Shown here: positions 51,094 through 60,941 of the stretch, in pieces
Layout of the letters: every line of letters begins with the position of its first letter
How positions within the stretch are numbered: the first letter of the stretch is position 1
Source of the DNA: Fictibacillus barbaricus
Lineage (GTDB): Bacteria; Bacillota; Bacilli; Bacillales; Fictibacillaceae
Assembly: GCF_014635025.1 (NCBI RefSeq)
Contig: NZ_BMCE01000001.1
Location: forward strand, 558,001-622,000
Reading direction: 5' to 3'
Length of the DNA: 64,000 bases
Position numbers and translations under genes: made by a program
The notes under the pieces: model-generated
Told to the model about the DNA's origin: nothing
The model's database searches: none
The model's input: only the letters and a program-made list of their open reading frames with translations

Positions 51094-52455
51094 TTACTTC
51101 CACACCCGCCTTAACTTAAATACCTCTTGGATATAACCCCAGGTTGAGATAGGTGACATGAGCATCTGATAAAAGCAGACAAACACAAAAAACCCTAATT
51201 TATTCTTCCTGATTCGAAGTCCTAAACGTTTAAATACATGTTTTTGATATTGGTAAAGAAAACCGTAACTAATCAGAGTGAGCGGCAGCACTAAAAGTGT
51301 AGTGAGCCCTACGATCCAATAGTAACCAAAAAAGGAGAGGATAAGCCCAGGGAGCCAACAGAGTGTGTAAACAATGTCAAGGTAAGGCATGATAAGGTTT
51401 ATCCCGGTCAGATATTTTAGATAAGCTTCCGGCTGTTGCCAAGGTTTCGTCTGTTTTAATGCTTCAATCATTCCTCTCGCCCATCTCGACCGCTGCTTAG
51501 CAAAATGGGGAAGCGTATCAGGTACATCGGTGAACGCAACAGCCAGAGGTTCAAAGTATACCTTCCATCCGTTCTTAAGAAGGTTCCATGTTAGCACGAT
51601 ATCTTCCCCTATGGCATCGGGCCATCCGCCGTGCTGTCTAATCCTCTCCGTGTCATAAATGCTGAAAGCACCTTGTGCAACGAGTGTGCCTTGATATAGT
51701 CCCTGCAGTCTTTTTATTGAAGCAATCCCTAAAAAATAATCCCATTCCTGCATGCGAGCGAGGAGGTTACCCCTGCTGTTACGAACGAGGATAGAACCAG
51801 CAACAGCACAGATATCCAGTGGGGCGCTCTTTATCCTTGCGACTAAGAAACGAACAGCTGAGCGATGAAGAATCGTATCGGCATCGAGTGTGATTACGTA
51901 TTGAGTCGTGACAGATTCTAGAGCACTGTTTAACGCATTAAACTTACCAGGACGCGTTTCTCTTAGAACTGTTACATCCAAATTAAAAGCTGTTCCAGCT
52001 AATTCTGCCACTTTATATGTATCATCTGAAGATGCATTGTCGATCACAAAGACCTTTAGCTTACCTTTATAATCCTGTTTACTGATATAACTTAACGTTC
52101 TCGATATGACTTCTCCTTCATTTCGTGCAGCAATCAAGATACTTACTGTATCAGAAGGATTTTCGTTTTTAAAAGGAGGCTGTTTATCAAAGATTAAGGA
52201 AATCACCAGGAATGCATTAAGGTAGCCTGGTATATAAGAGATTCCCGCTATAATAAATAAAGCAATTGGATAACTTACAACATTGGAGAGATCGTTAAGC
52301 CAGGGGAGTGAAACATAAATCGAAAAAATCATCCAAATGAAAGATGCAGAATGACTAAGCCAAAATTTTAGAAAGACAGGTATGTAGATAGATCTATTTA
52401 AAGGTCTTCTTACTTCTTTTCTAGGAGGAAGTGGATGATGGAAATGTAATTTCAT
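51094..52455 (-). CDS. Membrane glycosyltransferase family 2
   Basis: The 453-residue protein has two N-terminal hydrophobic segments (FLKFWLSHSASFIWMIF, VSYPIALFIIAGISYI), a GT2 domain and two to three C-terminal segments. GT2 motifs are VFVIDNASSDDTY, TLDADTI (DxD), GEDIVLTW (ED) and QRSRWARG (QxxRW), the set found in processive synthases such as BcsA/PgaC. It would extend a surface polysaccharide from a sugar nucleotide; the product is unknown. It points against the array and marks the start of ordinary chromosome. Confidence 0.85.
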   Translation of the reverse strand: MKLHFHHPLPPRKEVRRPLNRSIYIPVFLKFWLSHSASFIWMIFSIYVSLPWLNDLSNVVSYPIALFIIAGISYIPGYLNAFLVISLIFDKQPPFKNENPSDTVSILIAARNEGEVISRTLSYISKQDYKGKLKVFVIDNASSDDTYKVAELAGTAFNLDVTVLRETRPGKFNALNSALESVTTQYVITLDADTILHRSAVRFLVARIKSAPLDICAVAGSILVRNSRGNLLARMQEWDYFLGIASIKRLQGLYQGTLVAQGAFSIYDTERIRQHGGWPDAIGEDIVLTWNLLKNGWKVYFEPLAVAFTDVPDTLPHFAKQRSRWARGMIEALKQTKPWQQPEAYLKYLTGINLIMPYLDIVYTLCWLPGLILSFFGYYWIVGLTTLLVLPLTLISYGFLYQYQKHVFKRLGLRIRKNKLGFFVFVCFYQMLMSPISTWGYIQEVFKLRRVWK

Positions 52456-52756
52456 AAAAGTATCCTCATTTTAACTAGTACTTTCTTCTTTATATCGGCA
52501 TTAGTAAGAATTACTACACACGATTTAGATAATGTACTTTTTAAGATTTTTGAAGGAAATACTTTCAGTTTGACAACAAAAGATGAACTGGAGAACAGAA
52601 ATAAATACTCAGGAAAAAAGTAGATTAAAGATAATCATGAGAAAAGACGATTAGTTATTGCAGAAAATATGAACCAATGAACAACGCTACCAAAAGATGG
52701 TGTTTTTCTTTCATCTACTTAACAAGTATGATAAAAGATAAGTAGGTGGTGAAAGT
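52456..52756. other. Intergenic region
   Basis: This holds the divergent 5' ends of the glycosyltransferase and the next gene. No array repeat, RNA gene or clear regulatory motif was seen. Confidence 0.5.
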
Positions 52757-53173
52757 ATGTTTAAATGGATTCTTGGGTTCTTAGTGGTTCTAATTGCACT
52801 GGGATTTGTCGGATATAACTATGTCATAGACTATGCTTCGGATAAAGTGATGGATCAAGTTTCGAAAACTTTAGTGGGTCATGAAGAGGAAGTAAACCAG
52901 CTCTTGAATGATCCTGAGGTTAGAAAGTACGTAGAGGACGGAGAACAGGCACCCGCAAACTTACCGTTCACGACAAAAGAAGAAGCAATAAAGGTTGTTT
53001 CTGCAAAGTATTCTGTTAATGAAATGGTTGAATTACGGGATAAAGTACGCGAAGGATTGACAAGTGAAGAGAAAGCGGAGATCTATCAAGGTCTTCAGTC
53101 CAAATTGTCAGAAGAAGAACTGCAGGCTTTAAAAGTTGTTGCTCTTAAAGAAATGCAAAAAAATAACCAGTAA
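52757..53173 (+). CDS. Membrane-anchored hypothetical protein
   Basis: The 138-residue protein has one N-terminal membrane segment (WILGFLVVLIALGFVGYNYV) and a helical charged domain with FTTKEEAIKVVSAKYS and LTSEEKAEIYQGLQSKLSEE. It resembles uncharacterised Bacillaceae anchored proteins. The start is ATG after TAGGTGGTG. It converges with fabF. Confidence 0.7.
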   Translation: MFKWILGFLVVLIALGFVGYNYVIDYASDKVMDQVSKTLVGHEEEVNQLLNDPEVRKYVEDGEQAPANLPFTTKEEAIKVVSAKYSVNEMVELRDKVREGLTSEEKAEIYQGLQSKLSEEELQALKVVALKEMQKNNQ

Positions 53174-53227
53174 AAGTCCTTGTTTAGGGGCTTTTTTCTT
53201 TTTTACAACTGTTGAAGGAAATAATAG

Positions 53228-53268
53228 AAGAAAAAGCCTCTTGGAGAATAAACTCTGGAGGCTTTTCT
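53228..53268 (-). terminator. Terminator of fabF (convergent region)
   Basis: The stem AAAAGCCTC/GAGGCTTTT with loop is symmetrical and could stop both strands. Confidence 0.75.
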
Positions 53269-53272
53269 TCAT

Positions 53273-54508
53273 TTATTCTGCTTTCTTAAAAATTAAAGCT
53301 GTGTTATGCCCTCCGAACCCTAAAGCATTACTGAGTGCGGCTCTTACCGAGGTCTTTCTGGCTACATTTGGAACGAAGTCTAGATCACACTCAGGGTCTG
53401 GCGTGTTCAAATTAATTGTAGGAGGAATGATACCCGTATTGATGGTAAGCAAAGTAAAGATAGCCTCGATTGCACCGGCAGCGCCCATCATATGTCCTGT
53501 CATGGATTTGGTTGAACTGATTGGGACTTGATAAGCCCTTTCTTTTAAGAAAGACTTGATGGCTTGAGTTTCAAATTTATCATTATAGGTTGTGCTTGTT
53601 CCATGAGCATTGATATAGCTGATATCGTCTTTCGAAAGGCCGGAATCATGGAGTGCTCCTTCCATAGCTCGCACAGCCCCTTCGCCGCCAGGAGCAGGTG
53701 AGGTGATATGGTAAGCATCAGAAACAGATGCATATCCTGCTATCTCCCCATAAATAGTAGCATTTCTACTAAGAGCAGATTCTAATGATTCTAGCACTAG
53801 TGCACCAGCTCCTTCCCCCATAACAAGACCATCTCGGTTCTGATCGAAAGGACGACAGCCTGACTTTGGATCCGGATTGGTAGAAATCGCTCCCATCGCA
53901 CAAAATGCGCCAATACCAAGTGGAGTAAGAGAAGCTTCTGAGCCACCAGCGATCATGACATCAGCTTCGCCCCTCTGGATGACTCGAAAGGCATCACCTA
54001 TAGCATTAGATCCAGAAGCGCAGGATAGAACCGTACAAGAATTTACACCTTTAGCTCCTAAGGCAATGGACACCTGACTGGATGCCATATTGGAAATAAC
54101 AGTTGTAGTCGAAAAAGGGTAGAGATTCTGATAACCCCCTGCTTGAAGGTCTTTATACGTTTCTTCAAAACTCCCAATTCCTCCGATAGCCGTTCCAAAC
54201 GATACACCTATTCGTTCTTGAGGGTAGGTCTCGCCTGGTAAAATTCCTGAATCCCTAAGAGCCATAATTGAAGATGCTACTGCGTATTGTGTGAAACGAT
54301 CCATACGGTGCCGTTCATTTACATACATATAGTCTGATAGATTGAAATTCTTTACTTCAGCAGCAGTTTTCGCTGAAAAATCTGTACAGTCAAACCTAGT
54401 CAATTTACCAATGCCTGATATCCCTTTTTTAGCAGCTTCCCATGTCTCGTTTACTGAATTCCCAAGCGGAGTAATAGCTCCCATCCCTGTAACAACGACT
54501 CTTTTCAT
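53273..54508 (-). CDS. fabF: Beta-ketoacyl-ACP synthase II
   Basis: The 411-residue protein is a full-length KAS II: MKRVVVTGMGAITPLG, the catalytic Cys in VLSCASGSNAIGDA, the two His in NAHGTSTTYNDK and KSMTGHMMGAAGA, and the end ALSNALGFGGHNTALIFKK. It elongates acyl-ACP with malonyl-ACP in fatty acid synthesis. It stands alone here, without fabH or other fab genes, so it may be a second copy. A TTAACTCCCC ribosome site (AGGGGAG on the minus strand) precedes the ATG. Confidence 0.93.
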   Translation of the reverse strand: MKRVVVTGMGAITPLGNSVNETWEAAKKGISGIGKLTRFDCTDFSAKTAAEVKNFNLSDYMYVNERHRMDRFTQYAVASSIMALRDSGILPGETYPQERIGVSFGTAIGGIGSFEETYKDLQAGGYQNLYPFSTTTVISNMASSQVSIALGAKGVNSCTVLSCASGSNAIGDAFRVIQRGEADVMIAGGSEASLTPLGIGAFCAMGAISTNPDPKSGCRPFDQNRDGLVMGEGAGALVLESLESALSRNATIYGEIAGYASVSDAYHITSPAPGGEGAVRAMEGALHDSGLSKDDISYINAHGTSTTYNDKFETQAIKSFLKERAYQVPISSTKSMTGHMMGAAGAIEAIFTLLTINTGIIPPTINLNTPDPECDLDFVPNVARKTSVRAALSNALGFGGHNTALIFKKAE

Positions 54509-54732
54509 CTTAACTCCCCTTTTGTATTTATATGGAAGTTTTATATTTCGACAAAATCATCCAAATACCTTTAATTAATTTACATTAAAGTTAAAATATG
54601 GATAATAGGTTTTTGATTTAAGAAAGTGGAGTTTAGAACTCTCTAAATTTATGATTTGAATATTCCAATACTGTGAAACTATGGTAAAATAATACATGCT
54701 GTTATCTTACTAAATGAAACGGGGAGTATTTT

Positions 54733-56802
54733 GTGGGGATAGGAATTAATAAAAAGTATTTGAGAGTAACGTTAGCTGCTTCGTTTATTTTTGCATCACT
54801 TACTACAACGGTTGTAAATGGAGAAGATCTTTCAAAGCCGATCAAGTTTGCAGTAGAAGGTGACTCTCCCGCACTGCATCCAACTGGTGACAGAATTATT
54901 ATCACTGATCAGGTAAATGTAGAAGGAAAAAGCTATCCGAATGAGATTTTTGATGTTCATACTGGTGAACGGTTAACAACGTTCACCTCTGATAATAACA
55001 CTGGAAGCTATCAATTTAGTCCTGAAGGAACCTACATGGTATCAGCAGGAGATTACACGATTGTACGTGATGGAAACACTGGGGAATACCTTTATGACAT
55101 TCCGTATTCTTGGGGTAGTATCGCTTTTCAGGCAAGCAATGATGAAATAGCAGCATTTGCAAGCAGTTCAGGGAGAAGTTATTCACAGGAAGACCATATT
55201 GCCATTTATAATATGAAAACCAAACAAGTGCTTTTTGAAAAGACCTATGATGAGGTAGCCAATACAGAAATCGCTCTTCACCCATACCAACCAATTCTTG
55301 CTGCTAGTCACGGAAAAGATGTAGAGATCATCAATTATGAAACACAAGAAACGATTGCAACAATAATAAATCCTTTTCAATTAGAGGAAAGTCAAAGTTT
55401 TCATGCGATATGGGGGATAACATACAGCCCTGATGGGGAAAGTCTATTCTTAATCAGCAGTGCAAAATCTCAAATGATCGTTTTGGACGGACAAAATGGA
55501 TATGGCAAGAAAACATTGACTTCTTCACAATTTGTGAATAAGCCTATAGATGGCGCGGATATCTATCGTTGGGTTGATATTGATTTAACTCCGGATGGAA
55601 ACAGTATTTATACTACAAACTATGACGGAATCAAATTTTATGATATAGAAAGCGGAGAATTGACATATTATATTAAGTCACACACCTCCATGGATCTAAT
55701 AAGTTTCTCCAATCATCCTGAGTACCTTGCGATTGAAAGAGGTAAAGGTAATTACTATACCACGTTTACACAGATCATGGAATTACCTTTTCAGTCACCA
55801 TCAGGAAACTGTATAGCATTCGAAGATCCATTCATCACGCTAAACACTGGTCAAAGTACGTATTATGGAATGGATTATTACTTTGATGGTACGAAAACAT
55901 TGCTTGATCCGAGACAAGTAACGCTAGTATCAAGTGATCCGGAGATCGTTGCAGTGGATGAAAACAGAAAAATCATTGGACAAAAAGAAGGAAGTACTAA
56001 GGTTACAGCTTACTACCGCGGTTTTTCAGAAACGATGAACGTGCATGTAAGAGATGAGAAAGAATCGAACATTCATATCAACCCTCTTTATGACTCCAGC
56101 TTTTACGTAACAGGTACGGCTGTGCCTGAGGCTACTATATTCACGTGGTTTGATGGAATGGAATATCGTTCAACGGTAAACCAAGACGGGACTTTTTCTT
56201 TTTATTTAAATAAGCCATTAACAGCAAATACAAAGATCAGAGTAATGGAGCAATATCAGGATGCAGACGGAGACCAAATGGACGAGCAGTGGATTAATGT
56301 ACTGCGGGATACTGTAGCTCCTGGAATACCAGTTGTTAGTCAAGTCAATGACCAATATGATACAGTAAGCGGAAAAGCAGAACCATTATCAACTATTCGT
56401 ATTCAATTAAATTCAACTACAACCAAGTCTGTAAAAGTGGACGGGGAAGGAAAGTACAAGCTTGTTATTCCAGGTATCAAGGCTGGGCAGAACCTAGACG
56501 TAAAGTCTCAAGACCGTTCAGGAAACTTGAGCAAGCCAAAGAAAATGTCGGTTGTAGACCGCACACCGCCATCCATGCCAAAAGTGAACAGCATCTATAA
56601 GACTTCCACGAAAGTTACAGGAACGGCAGAGAATAATGCTTCTGTATTTGTGGTTGCTGGCGGAAAAACGTATAAAGGCACTGCTTTAAGTGGTTCTTAC
56701 AGCATTACGATTCCGGCACAAAAACAATACGCGAAAGTAAGTGTTTACGCGACAGATGCTGCAGGCAACAAAAGTAGTACAGCTGTAGTTTCGGTGAAAT
56801 AG
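54733..56802 (+). CDS. Secreted beta-propeller protein with Ig-like C-terminal domains
   Basis: The 689-residue protein has a signal peptide (LRVTLAASFIFASLTTTVVNG). Residues about 30-370 carry WD40/YVTN-like propeller repeats (YQFSPEGTYMVSAGD, YSPDGESLFLISS, LTPDGNSIYTTN). A Big2-like domain follows near 385-440 and then three Bacterial Ig-like repeats (SGKAEPLSTIRIQLN, VTGTAENNASVFVVAGG). It is a probable surface or extracellular-matrix protein. The GTG start has GGGGAG 6 bases upstream. Confidence 0.8.
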   Translation: MGIGINKKYLRVTLAASFIFASLTTTVVNGEDLSKPIKFAVEGDSPALHPTGDRIIITDQVNVEGKSYPNEIFDVHTGERLTTFTSDNNTGSYQFSPEGTYMVSAGDYTIVRDGNTGEYLYDIPYSWGSIAFQASNDEIAAFASSSGRSYSQEDHIAIYNMKTKQVLFEKTYDEVANTEIALHPYQPILAASHGKDVEIINYETQETIATIINPFQLEESQSFHAIWGITYSPDGESLFLISSAKSQMIVLDGQNGYGKKTLTSSQFVNKPIDGADIYRWVDIDLTPDGNSIYTTNYDGIKFYDIESGELTYYIKSHTSMDLISFSNHPEYLAIERGKGNYYTTFTQIMELPFQSPSGNCIAFEDPFITLNTGQSTYYGMDYYFDGTKTLLDPRQVTLVSSDPEIVAVDENRKIIGQKEGSTKVTAYYRGFSETMNVHVRDEKESNIHINPLYDSSFYVTGTAVPEATIFTWFDGMEYRSTVNQDGTFSFYLNKPLTANTKIRVMEQYQDADGDQMDEQWINVLRDTVAPGIPVVSQVNDQYDTVSGKAEPLSTIRIQLNSTTTKSVKVDGEGKYKLVIPGIKAGQNLDVKSQDRSGNLSKPKKMSVVDRTPPSMPKVNSIYKTSTKVTGTAENNASVFVVAGGKTYKGTALSGSYSITIPAQKQYAKVSVYATDAAGNKSSTAVVSVK

Positions 56803-56835
56803 CTTGATGAGAATATACAATAGAAAAAAAGAAAG

Positions 56836-56866
56836 GACATTCAGGCAACTTCAGCTTGAATGTCTT
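56836..56866. terminator. Bidirectional terminator
   Basis: The stem GACATTCA/TGAATGTC has an A-run on one side and a T-run on the other. It separates convergent genes. Confidence 0.8.
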
Positions 56867-56868
56867 TT

Positions 56869-57501
56869 TTAATAATGAATCCATTTATTTTTATATGCTT
56901 TAATAACAGCAGATGTTCGGTCGGGAACATCCAATTTATTAAGGATAGAGCTTACATGGTTCTTTACAGTGCTCTCTGTTAAAAATAAGTGTTTGGCTAC
57001 ATTTTCGTTACTTGATCCTTCAGCTATTAGCTGGAGAACTTCCCATTCGCGTTTTGTAAGTGAAAAATGCGGCGGTTTAACATAATTGGAACTTTCACTA
57101 ATATATTCTTCAAGTAAAAGGGAAGATAGAGCAGGGTGTAAATATGGTTTATTGTTCTGAAAGAGTTTTAAGGCTTCTATTATTTCGGATAAATGAAAGG
57201 AACTTGAAAAGTATCCTGTGAATTTTTGTTGAAGAAGATATTTTATGTCAGTTTCATCGTTTGACTCCATAAGCACAATGATTTTTACACCTTTACCTTT
57301 TAACTGTTTTAATACTTTCAATGTTTTGGGTTCAGGCGTTTCAATATGTATGAAGAGCAGATCTCCTATATTCATGGAAATAGTATCCAATTCCAGCATA
57401 TTGTTGAGACGGTATATATGAATGGAATGAAACACTTCTCTGATAGCTACATACAATTCCTCTTGTATGATGGGAATTCTATGGATTAAAAAAATACTCA
57501 A
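56869..57501 (-). CDS. LuxR-type response-regulator-like transcription factor
   Basis: The 210-residue protein uses a TTG start with AGGAGGA upstream. The N-terminal ~120 residues have a receiver-like alternation (LLFIHIETPEPK, IIVLMESNDETD), but the canonical phospho-acceptor Asp is not evident. The C-terminal 65 residues are a LuxR/GerE HTH: LTKREWEVLQLIAEGSSNEN, STVKNHVSSILNKL. It likely controls unknown targets; no histidine kinase is adjacent. Confidence 0.85.
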   Translation of the reverse strand: MSIFLIHRIPIIQEELYVAIREVFHSIHIYRLNNMLELDTISMNIGDLLFIHIETPEPKTLKVLKQLKGKGVKIIVLMESNDETDIKYLLQQKFTGYFSSSFHLSEIIEALKLFQNNKPYLHPALSSLLLEEYISESSNYVKPPHFSLTKREWEVLQLIAEGSSNENVAKHLFLTESTVKNHVSSILNKLDVPDRTSAVIKAYKNKWIHY

Positions 57502-57584
57502 AGAAAATCCTCCTAAAGTGAAAGATGGCTTTTCTAATATAAGGTATTTTTAGTAATTTTGTAATAAAAAAACATCTATTTCCT

Positions 57585-57787
57585 GAATTTACCGCATTGT
57601 ATATGATACGTTGCTGTGGAATGATCAGCAATTTCTGGAAACCTACACCTCTAACTGGGAAAACTATATTGACAGTGTATCTTTTATCGATTTCTTAATG
57701 CAGAAATATGGAAAAGAAAAGACGTTAAAACTGGTTGCTGAAAATGATAACGAATCCATCTTTAAACGATTTGCCAAGGATCTCTAA
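57585..57787 (+). pseudogene. C-terminal gene fragment
   Basis: A frame without start codon encodes LLWNDQQFLETYTSNWENYI and DFLMQKYGKEKTLKLVAEND, then a stop. It reads like the tail of a peptidase-MA or MarR-operon-type protein, but is cut at the 5' end. A terminator (GAGGGGC/GGCCTCTC) follows at 57831. Confidence 0.45.
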
Positions 57788-57830
57788 ACCTTAATAAGTG
57801 AATGGAAACAAGCTGATTAAATTAATACAA

Positions 57831-57862
57831 GAAGAGGGGCAATAAACGGCCTCTCTTTTTTA
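57831..57862 (+). terminator. Intrinsic terminator
   Basis: The stem AGAGGGGC..GGCCTCTC is followed by TTTTTTA. Confidence 0.75.
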
Positions 57863-57986
57863 TTTGCCTAAGATTAAATCACTGTAAGTATGTAAATTTT
57901 TACCGATATAACTAAGGAAAAAGCACTAGTATTCATTACATGAATAAGTAAGAATGGTTTATTACAACGTTGAGGTGAAAATCCCT

Positions 57987-59291
57987 GTGAGAAAAGCTTT
58001 GTTACCAGCATCACTGGTTATGACAGTTCTATTTTTCGGTATATTGTTAGCTTACCTTTTATATGAGTTCATGCCGCCAAAACAAGCCCAGCCTGTAGAA
58101 AAAATAAAAACAGAGGTGGTTACAAAAGAGGTTCCGGTTTCTGCTCCTTTACAAAAAGGGAACTTAAAAGACATCATTAAAACTACCCAAAATAAAGTGG
58201 TACAAATTGAAACACCTGAAGGTACGGGATCAGGTTTTCTTTATAACGATCAAGGTGACGTGGTTACAAACGCACATGTTGTAGGGTATGAGACCAAAGT
58301 AACTATTAAAACAAGTGATAAGAAGAATTATGAAGGTAAGGTGATTGGTCGCAGTGAACACACTGATATTGCTCTCGTTCGTGTTGAGAGTCTAGCGAAA
58401 ATCAAACCATTAAAAATAAAACGCGATACCGCTGAACTAGGAGACGACGTGGTTGCACTTGGCAGTCCCCTCGGTCTTCAAAATACGGTGACAGTAGGAA
58501 TTATAAGCGGGTTGGATCGCTCGTTTTCATTGGGTCCTTTTGTCTATGAAAATATGTACCAGATTACCGCTCCCATATCACCAGGTAACAGTGGTGGACC
58601 AATCGTCAGTGGCATTGATGGAGCAGTACTTGGCATTAACTCAGTTAAACATACAACAGAGCATATCGGGTTTAGCATTCCGATTTATACGGTACTTCCA
58701 ACGCTTGAAAAGTGGTCTAAAAATCCAATGGTCTTTGAGGAGTACCAGGAATATTATGATTTCGAAGTACCGGAATACGAGGGAGATATTACAAAGGACT
58801 ATGATGAGGAATACGATAGCGACACTTCTTATGGTACAGAAGAAGATTATGATGTAGAAGAAGAGGAGGAGTCCTATTCCGATGAATATCCGTATGTAGA
58901 AGAGTATCCTTATGAGGAGGATTATCTATATGAAGAAGATTATCAGGATGATCAGAATCTAATAGAAGATGAAGCCGTAGCTGTTGTTGATTAGTATTAC
59001 AACTACATTAACTATGGTGATTATTGGAGTGCGTATGAGCTTATCGGGGGGAACTGGAAAGCATCTTCTCCATCAGTCGAGGAGTTTGCGGCTGGATATT
59101 CTAACACGCTTTCAACTTCTATCTTAGAATCCTCAGTCAGCTTGAATGAGGATAGTACCTATCAAGTCGATATCACGCTTGAAGCTTATGAATCAGTAAG
59201 TACGGGGGAACAAACATCGACCTATTACATGTCATATGTGGTGGGATATGAAGATGGTGTTGTAAAGCTTCTTGGAGGAGAAATGCAATAA
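57987..59291 (+). pseudogene. Trypsin-like (S1C/HtrA-type) protease gene interrupted by an in-frame TAG
   Basis: The GTG start at 57987 (GAGGTG upstream) gives a membrane-anchored protease: segment ALLPASLVMTVLFFGILLAY, then GTGSGFLYND, catalytic His in NAHVVG, Asp in HTDIALV, and Ser in SPGNSGGP. A very acidic tail follows (EEEEESYSDEYPYVEEYPYE). The frame stops with TAG at 58992-58994 but continues without another stop, in the same frame, for 98 codons (GDYWSAYELIGGNWKAS ... VVKLLGGEMQ), a domain typical of this protease type. The catalytic part is complete, so the shortened protein may still work. Confidence 0.75.
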
Positions 59292-59506
59292 CCTCAGAGC
59301 CAAAAAAAAATAGTAATGACCAGTATTTTACATCTAGTATTTACCCATGAATTTGATTTAAGATGCGAATATATATGATTGTGACGAAGCCTTGGAGATG
59401 TGGGCTTCTTTTCTTTGTAAAATAAATATAGACGCTTTACTAATAATCAGCTATAACAAGAAATAGAGCTACTTTTTATTTTAGTTTGGACTTCAGGAGG
59501 ACCACC
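59292..59506. other. Intergenic region
   Basis: Nothing identifiable except a weak GAAGCC..GGGCTTC hairpin near 59385 and the ribosome site of the next gene. Confidence 0.4.
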
Positions 59507-60928
59507 ATGTTATTTAGTTCAACTGTCTTTTTATTCTTATTTTTACCTATCGTACTTTTAGCTTATTATATTTGTCCAAAAAAACTGCGAAACACCTTAT
59601 TACTAATCGTAAGTTTATTTTTCTATGCATGGGGAGAACCAGCTTTTGTTCCGATCATGTTGTTCTCTATTCTTATGAACTATACGTTCGGTCTGATCGT
59701 TGATAAGGTTAGAGAACGGAGAACAGCCATTCGATTGACCATGACATTGATGGTTCTATCGAACGTATCTCTTCTTTGTTACTACAAGTATGCCATATTC
59801 TTTGTTGAAAACATTAATGGTCTATTTAACTCGTCTTTTGCTGTTCCTGAAATTTTACTTCCATTAGGTATCTCGTTCTACACGTTCCACTCCATGAGTT
59901 ATGTTATTGATGTATATCGTAAACATGGGGATGTGCAAAAGAATCCGATCAACATGGCACTTTATATTGCCTTTTTTCCACAGCTTGTTGCGGGTCCACT
60001 AGTGAGGTATCAGACGGTTGCTGCTCAGTTGAAACACAGAGTTGAGACGTTTGACAAGTTTACGGAAGGTGTTAAGCGTTTTATCATTGGTTTGGCTAAA
60101 AAAATGCTTTTAGCCAACAACGTTGGTTTGATTGCCGACGAAATTTTCAAAACACCTACGAACGAGTTGTCTGTCGGTATGGCTTGGATCGGAATTATTG
60201 CGTATTCCCTACAAATTTACTTTGATTTTTCTGGTTACTCTGATATGGCCATCGGTCTAGCGAAGATGTTTGGAATCGACTTCTTAGAGAACTTTAATTA
60301 TCCGTATGTTTCAAGAACGATCTCAGAGTTTTGGCGCAGATGGCACATTTCACTTGGTACATGGTTCCGTGATTATGTGTATATCCCACTTGGCGGAAGC
60401 AAAAAAGGTAAACTGATCACGTATCGAAATCTGTTTGCCGTGTGGTTCATAACCGGCTTTTGGCACGGAGCCAGCTGGACGTTTGTCGCTTGGGGGCTAT
60501 ATTTCGGTATCATTATTGCGATTGAAAAAGCCTTCTTAGAAAAATTAATATTCAAATTATGGCGGCCACTGCAGCATATGTATGCTCTTGTATTGATCAT
60601 TAGTGGTTGGGTACTGTTTAGAGCGGAGACTTTTTCTTATGCATTTGGTTATTTAAAAGTCATGTTTGGGTTCGGCAATGTTCCGCTCTTTGATGAAAGA
60701 GCTGCCTTCTACCTAACGAATTATTCTGTCTTATTATGTCTTGCGATTATAAGTGCTACTCCTTTATTTAAGTGGTTGATGGAGAAATTATTCACAACTG
60801 GATCTAATAAAGTTTTCGTTATAGGTAATGAAATTGGCGCACCTGTTTATTACGCTGCAGTTCTCTTACTGTCCATTGCGTACATGGTTAATGCCACATT
60901 CAATCCATTTATTTATTTCAGGTTTTAA
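59507..60928 (+). CDS. MBOAT family O-acyltransferase (AlgI/DltB-like)
   Basis: The 473-residue membrane protein has about ten hydrophobic segments. MBOAT features are FSGYSDMAIGLAKMFGI, SEFWRRWHISLGTWFRDY and the invariant histidine in WFITGFWHGASWTFVAWG. Such enzymes move acyl groups across the membrane to O-acylate surface polymers. The ATG at 59507 has AGGAGG upstream; the longer frame lacks it. The next gene, 13 bases on, encodes the usual DHHW partner. Confidence 0.9.
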   Translation: MLFSSTVFLFLFLPIVLLAYYICPKKLRNTLLLIVSLFFYAWGEPAFVPIMLFSILMNYTFGLIVDKVRERRTAIRLTMTLMVLSNVSLLCYYKYAIFFVENINGLFNSSFAVPEILLPLGISFYTFHSMSYVIDVYRKHGDVQKNPINMALYIAFFPQLVAGPLVRYQTVAAQLKHRVETFDKFTEGVKRFIIGLAKKMLLANNVGLIADEIFKTPTNELSVGMAWIGIIAYSLQIYFDFSGYSDMAIGLAKMFGIDFLENFNYPYVSRTISEFWRRWHISLGTWFRDYVYIPLGGSKKGKLITYRNLFAVWFITGFWHGASWTFVAWGLYFGIIIAIEKAFLEKLIFKLWRPLQHMYALVLIISGWVLFRAETFSYAFGYLKVMFGFGNVPLFDERAAFYLTNYSVLLCLAIISATPLFKWLMEKLFTTGSNKVFVIGNEIGAPVYYAAVLLLSIAYMVNATFNPFIYFRF

Positions 60929-60941
60929 GGTGGGCTATTAA

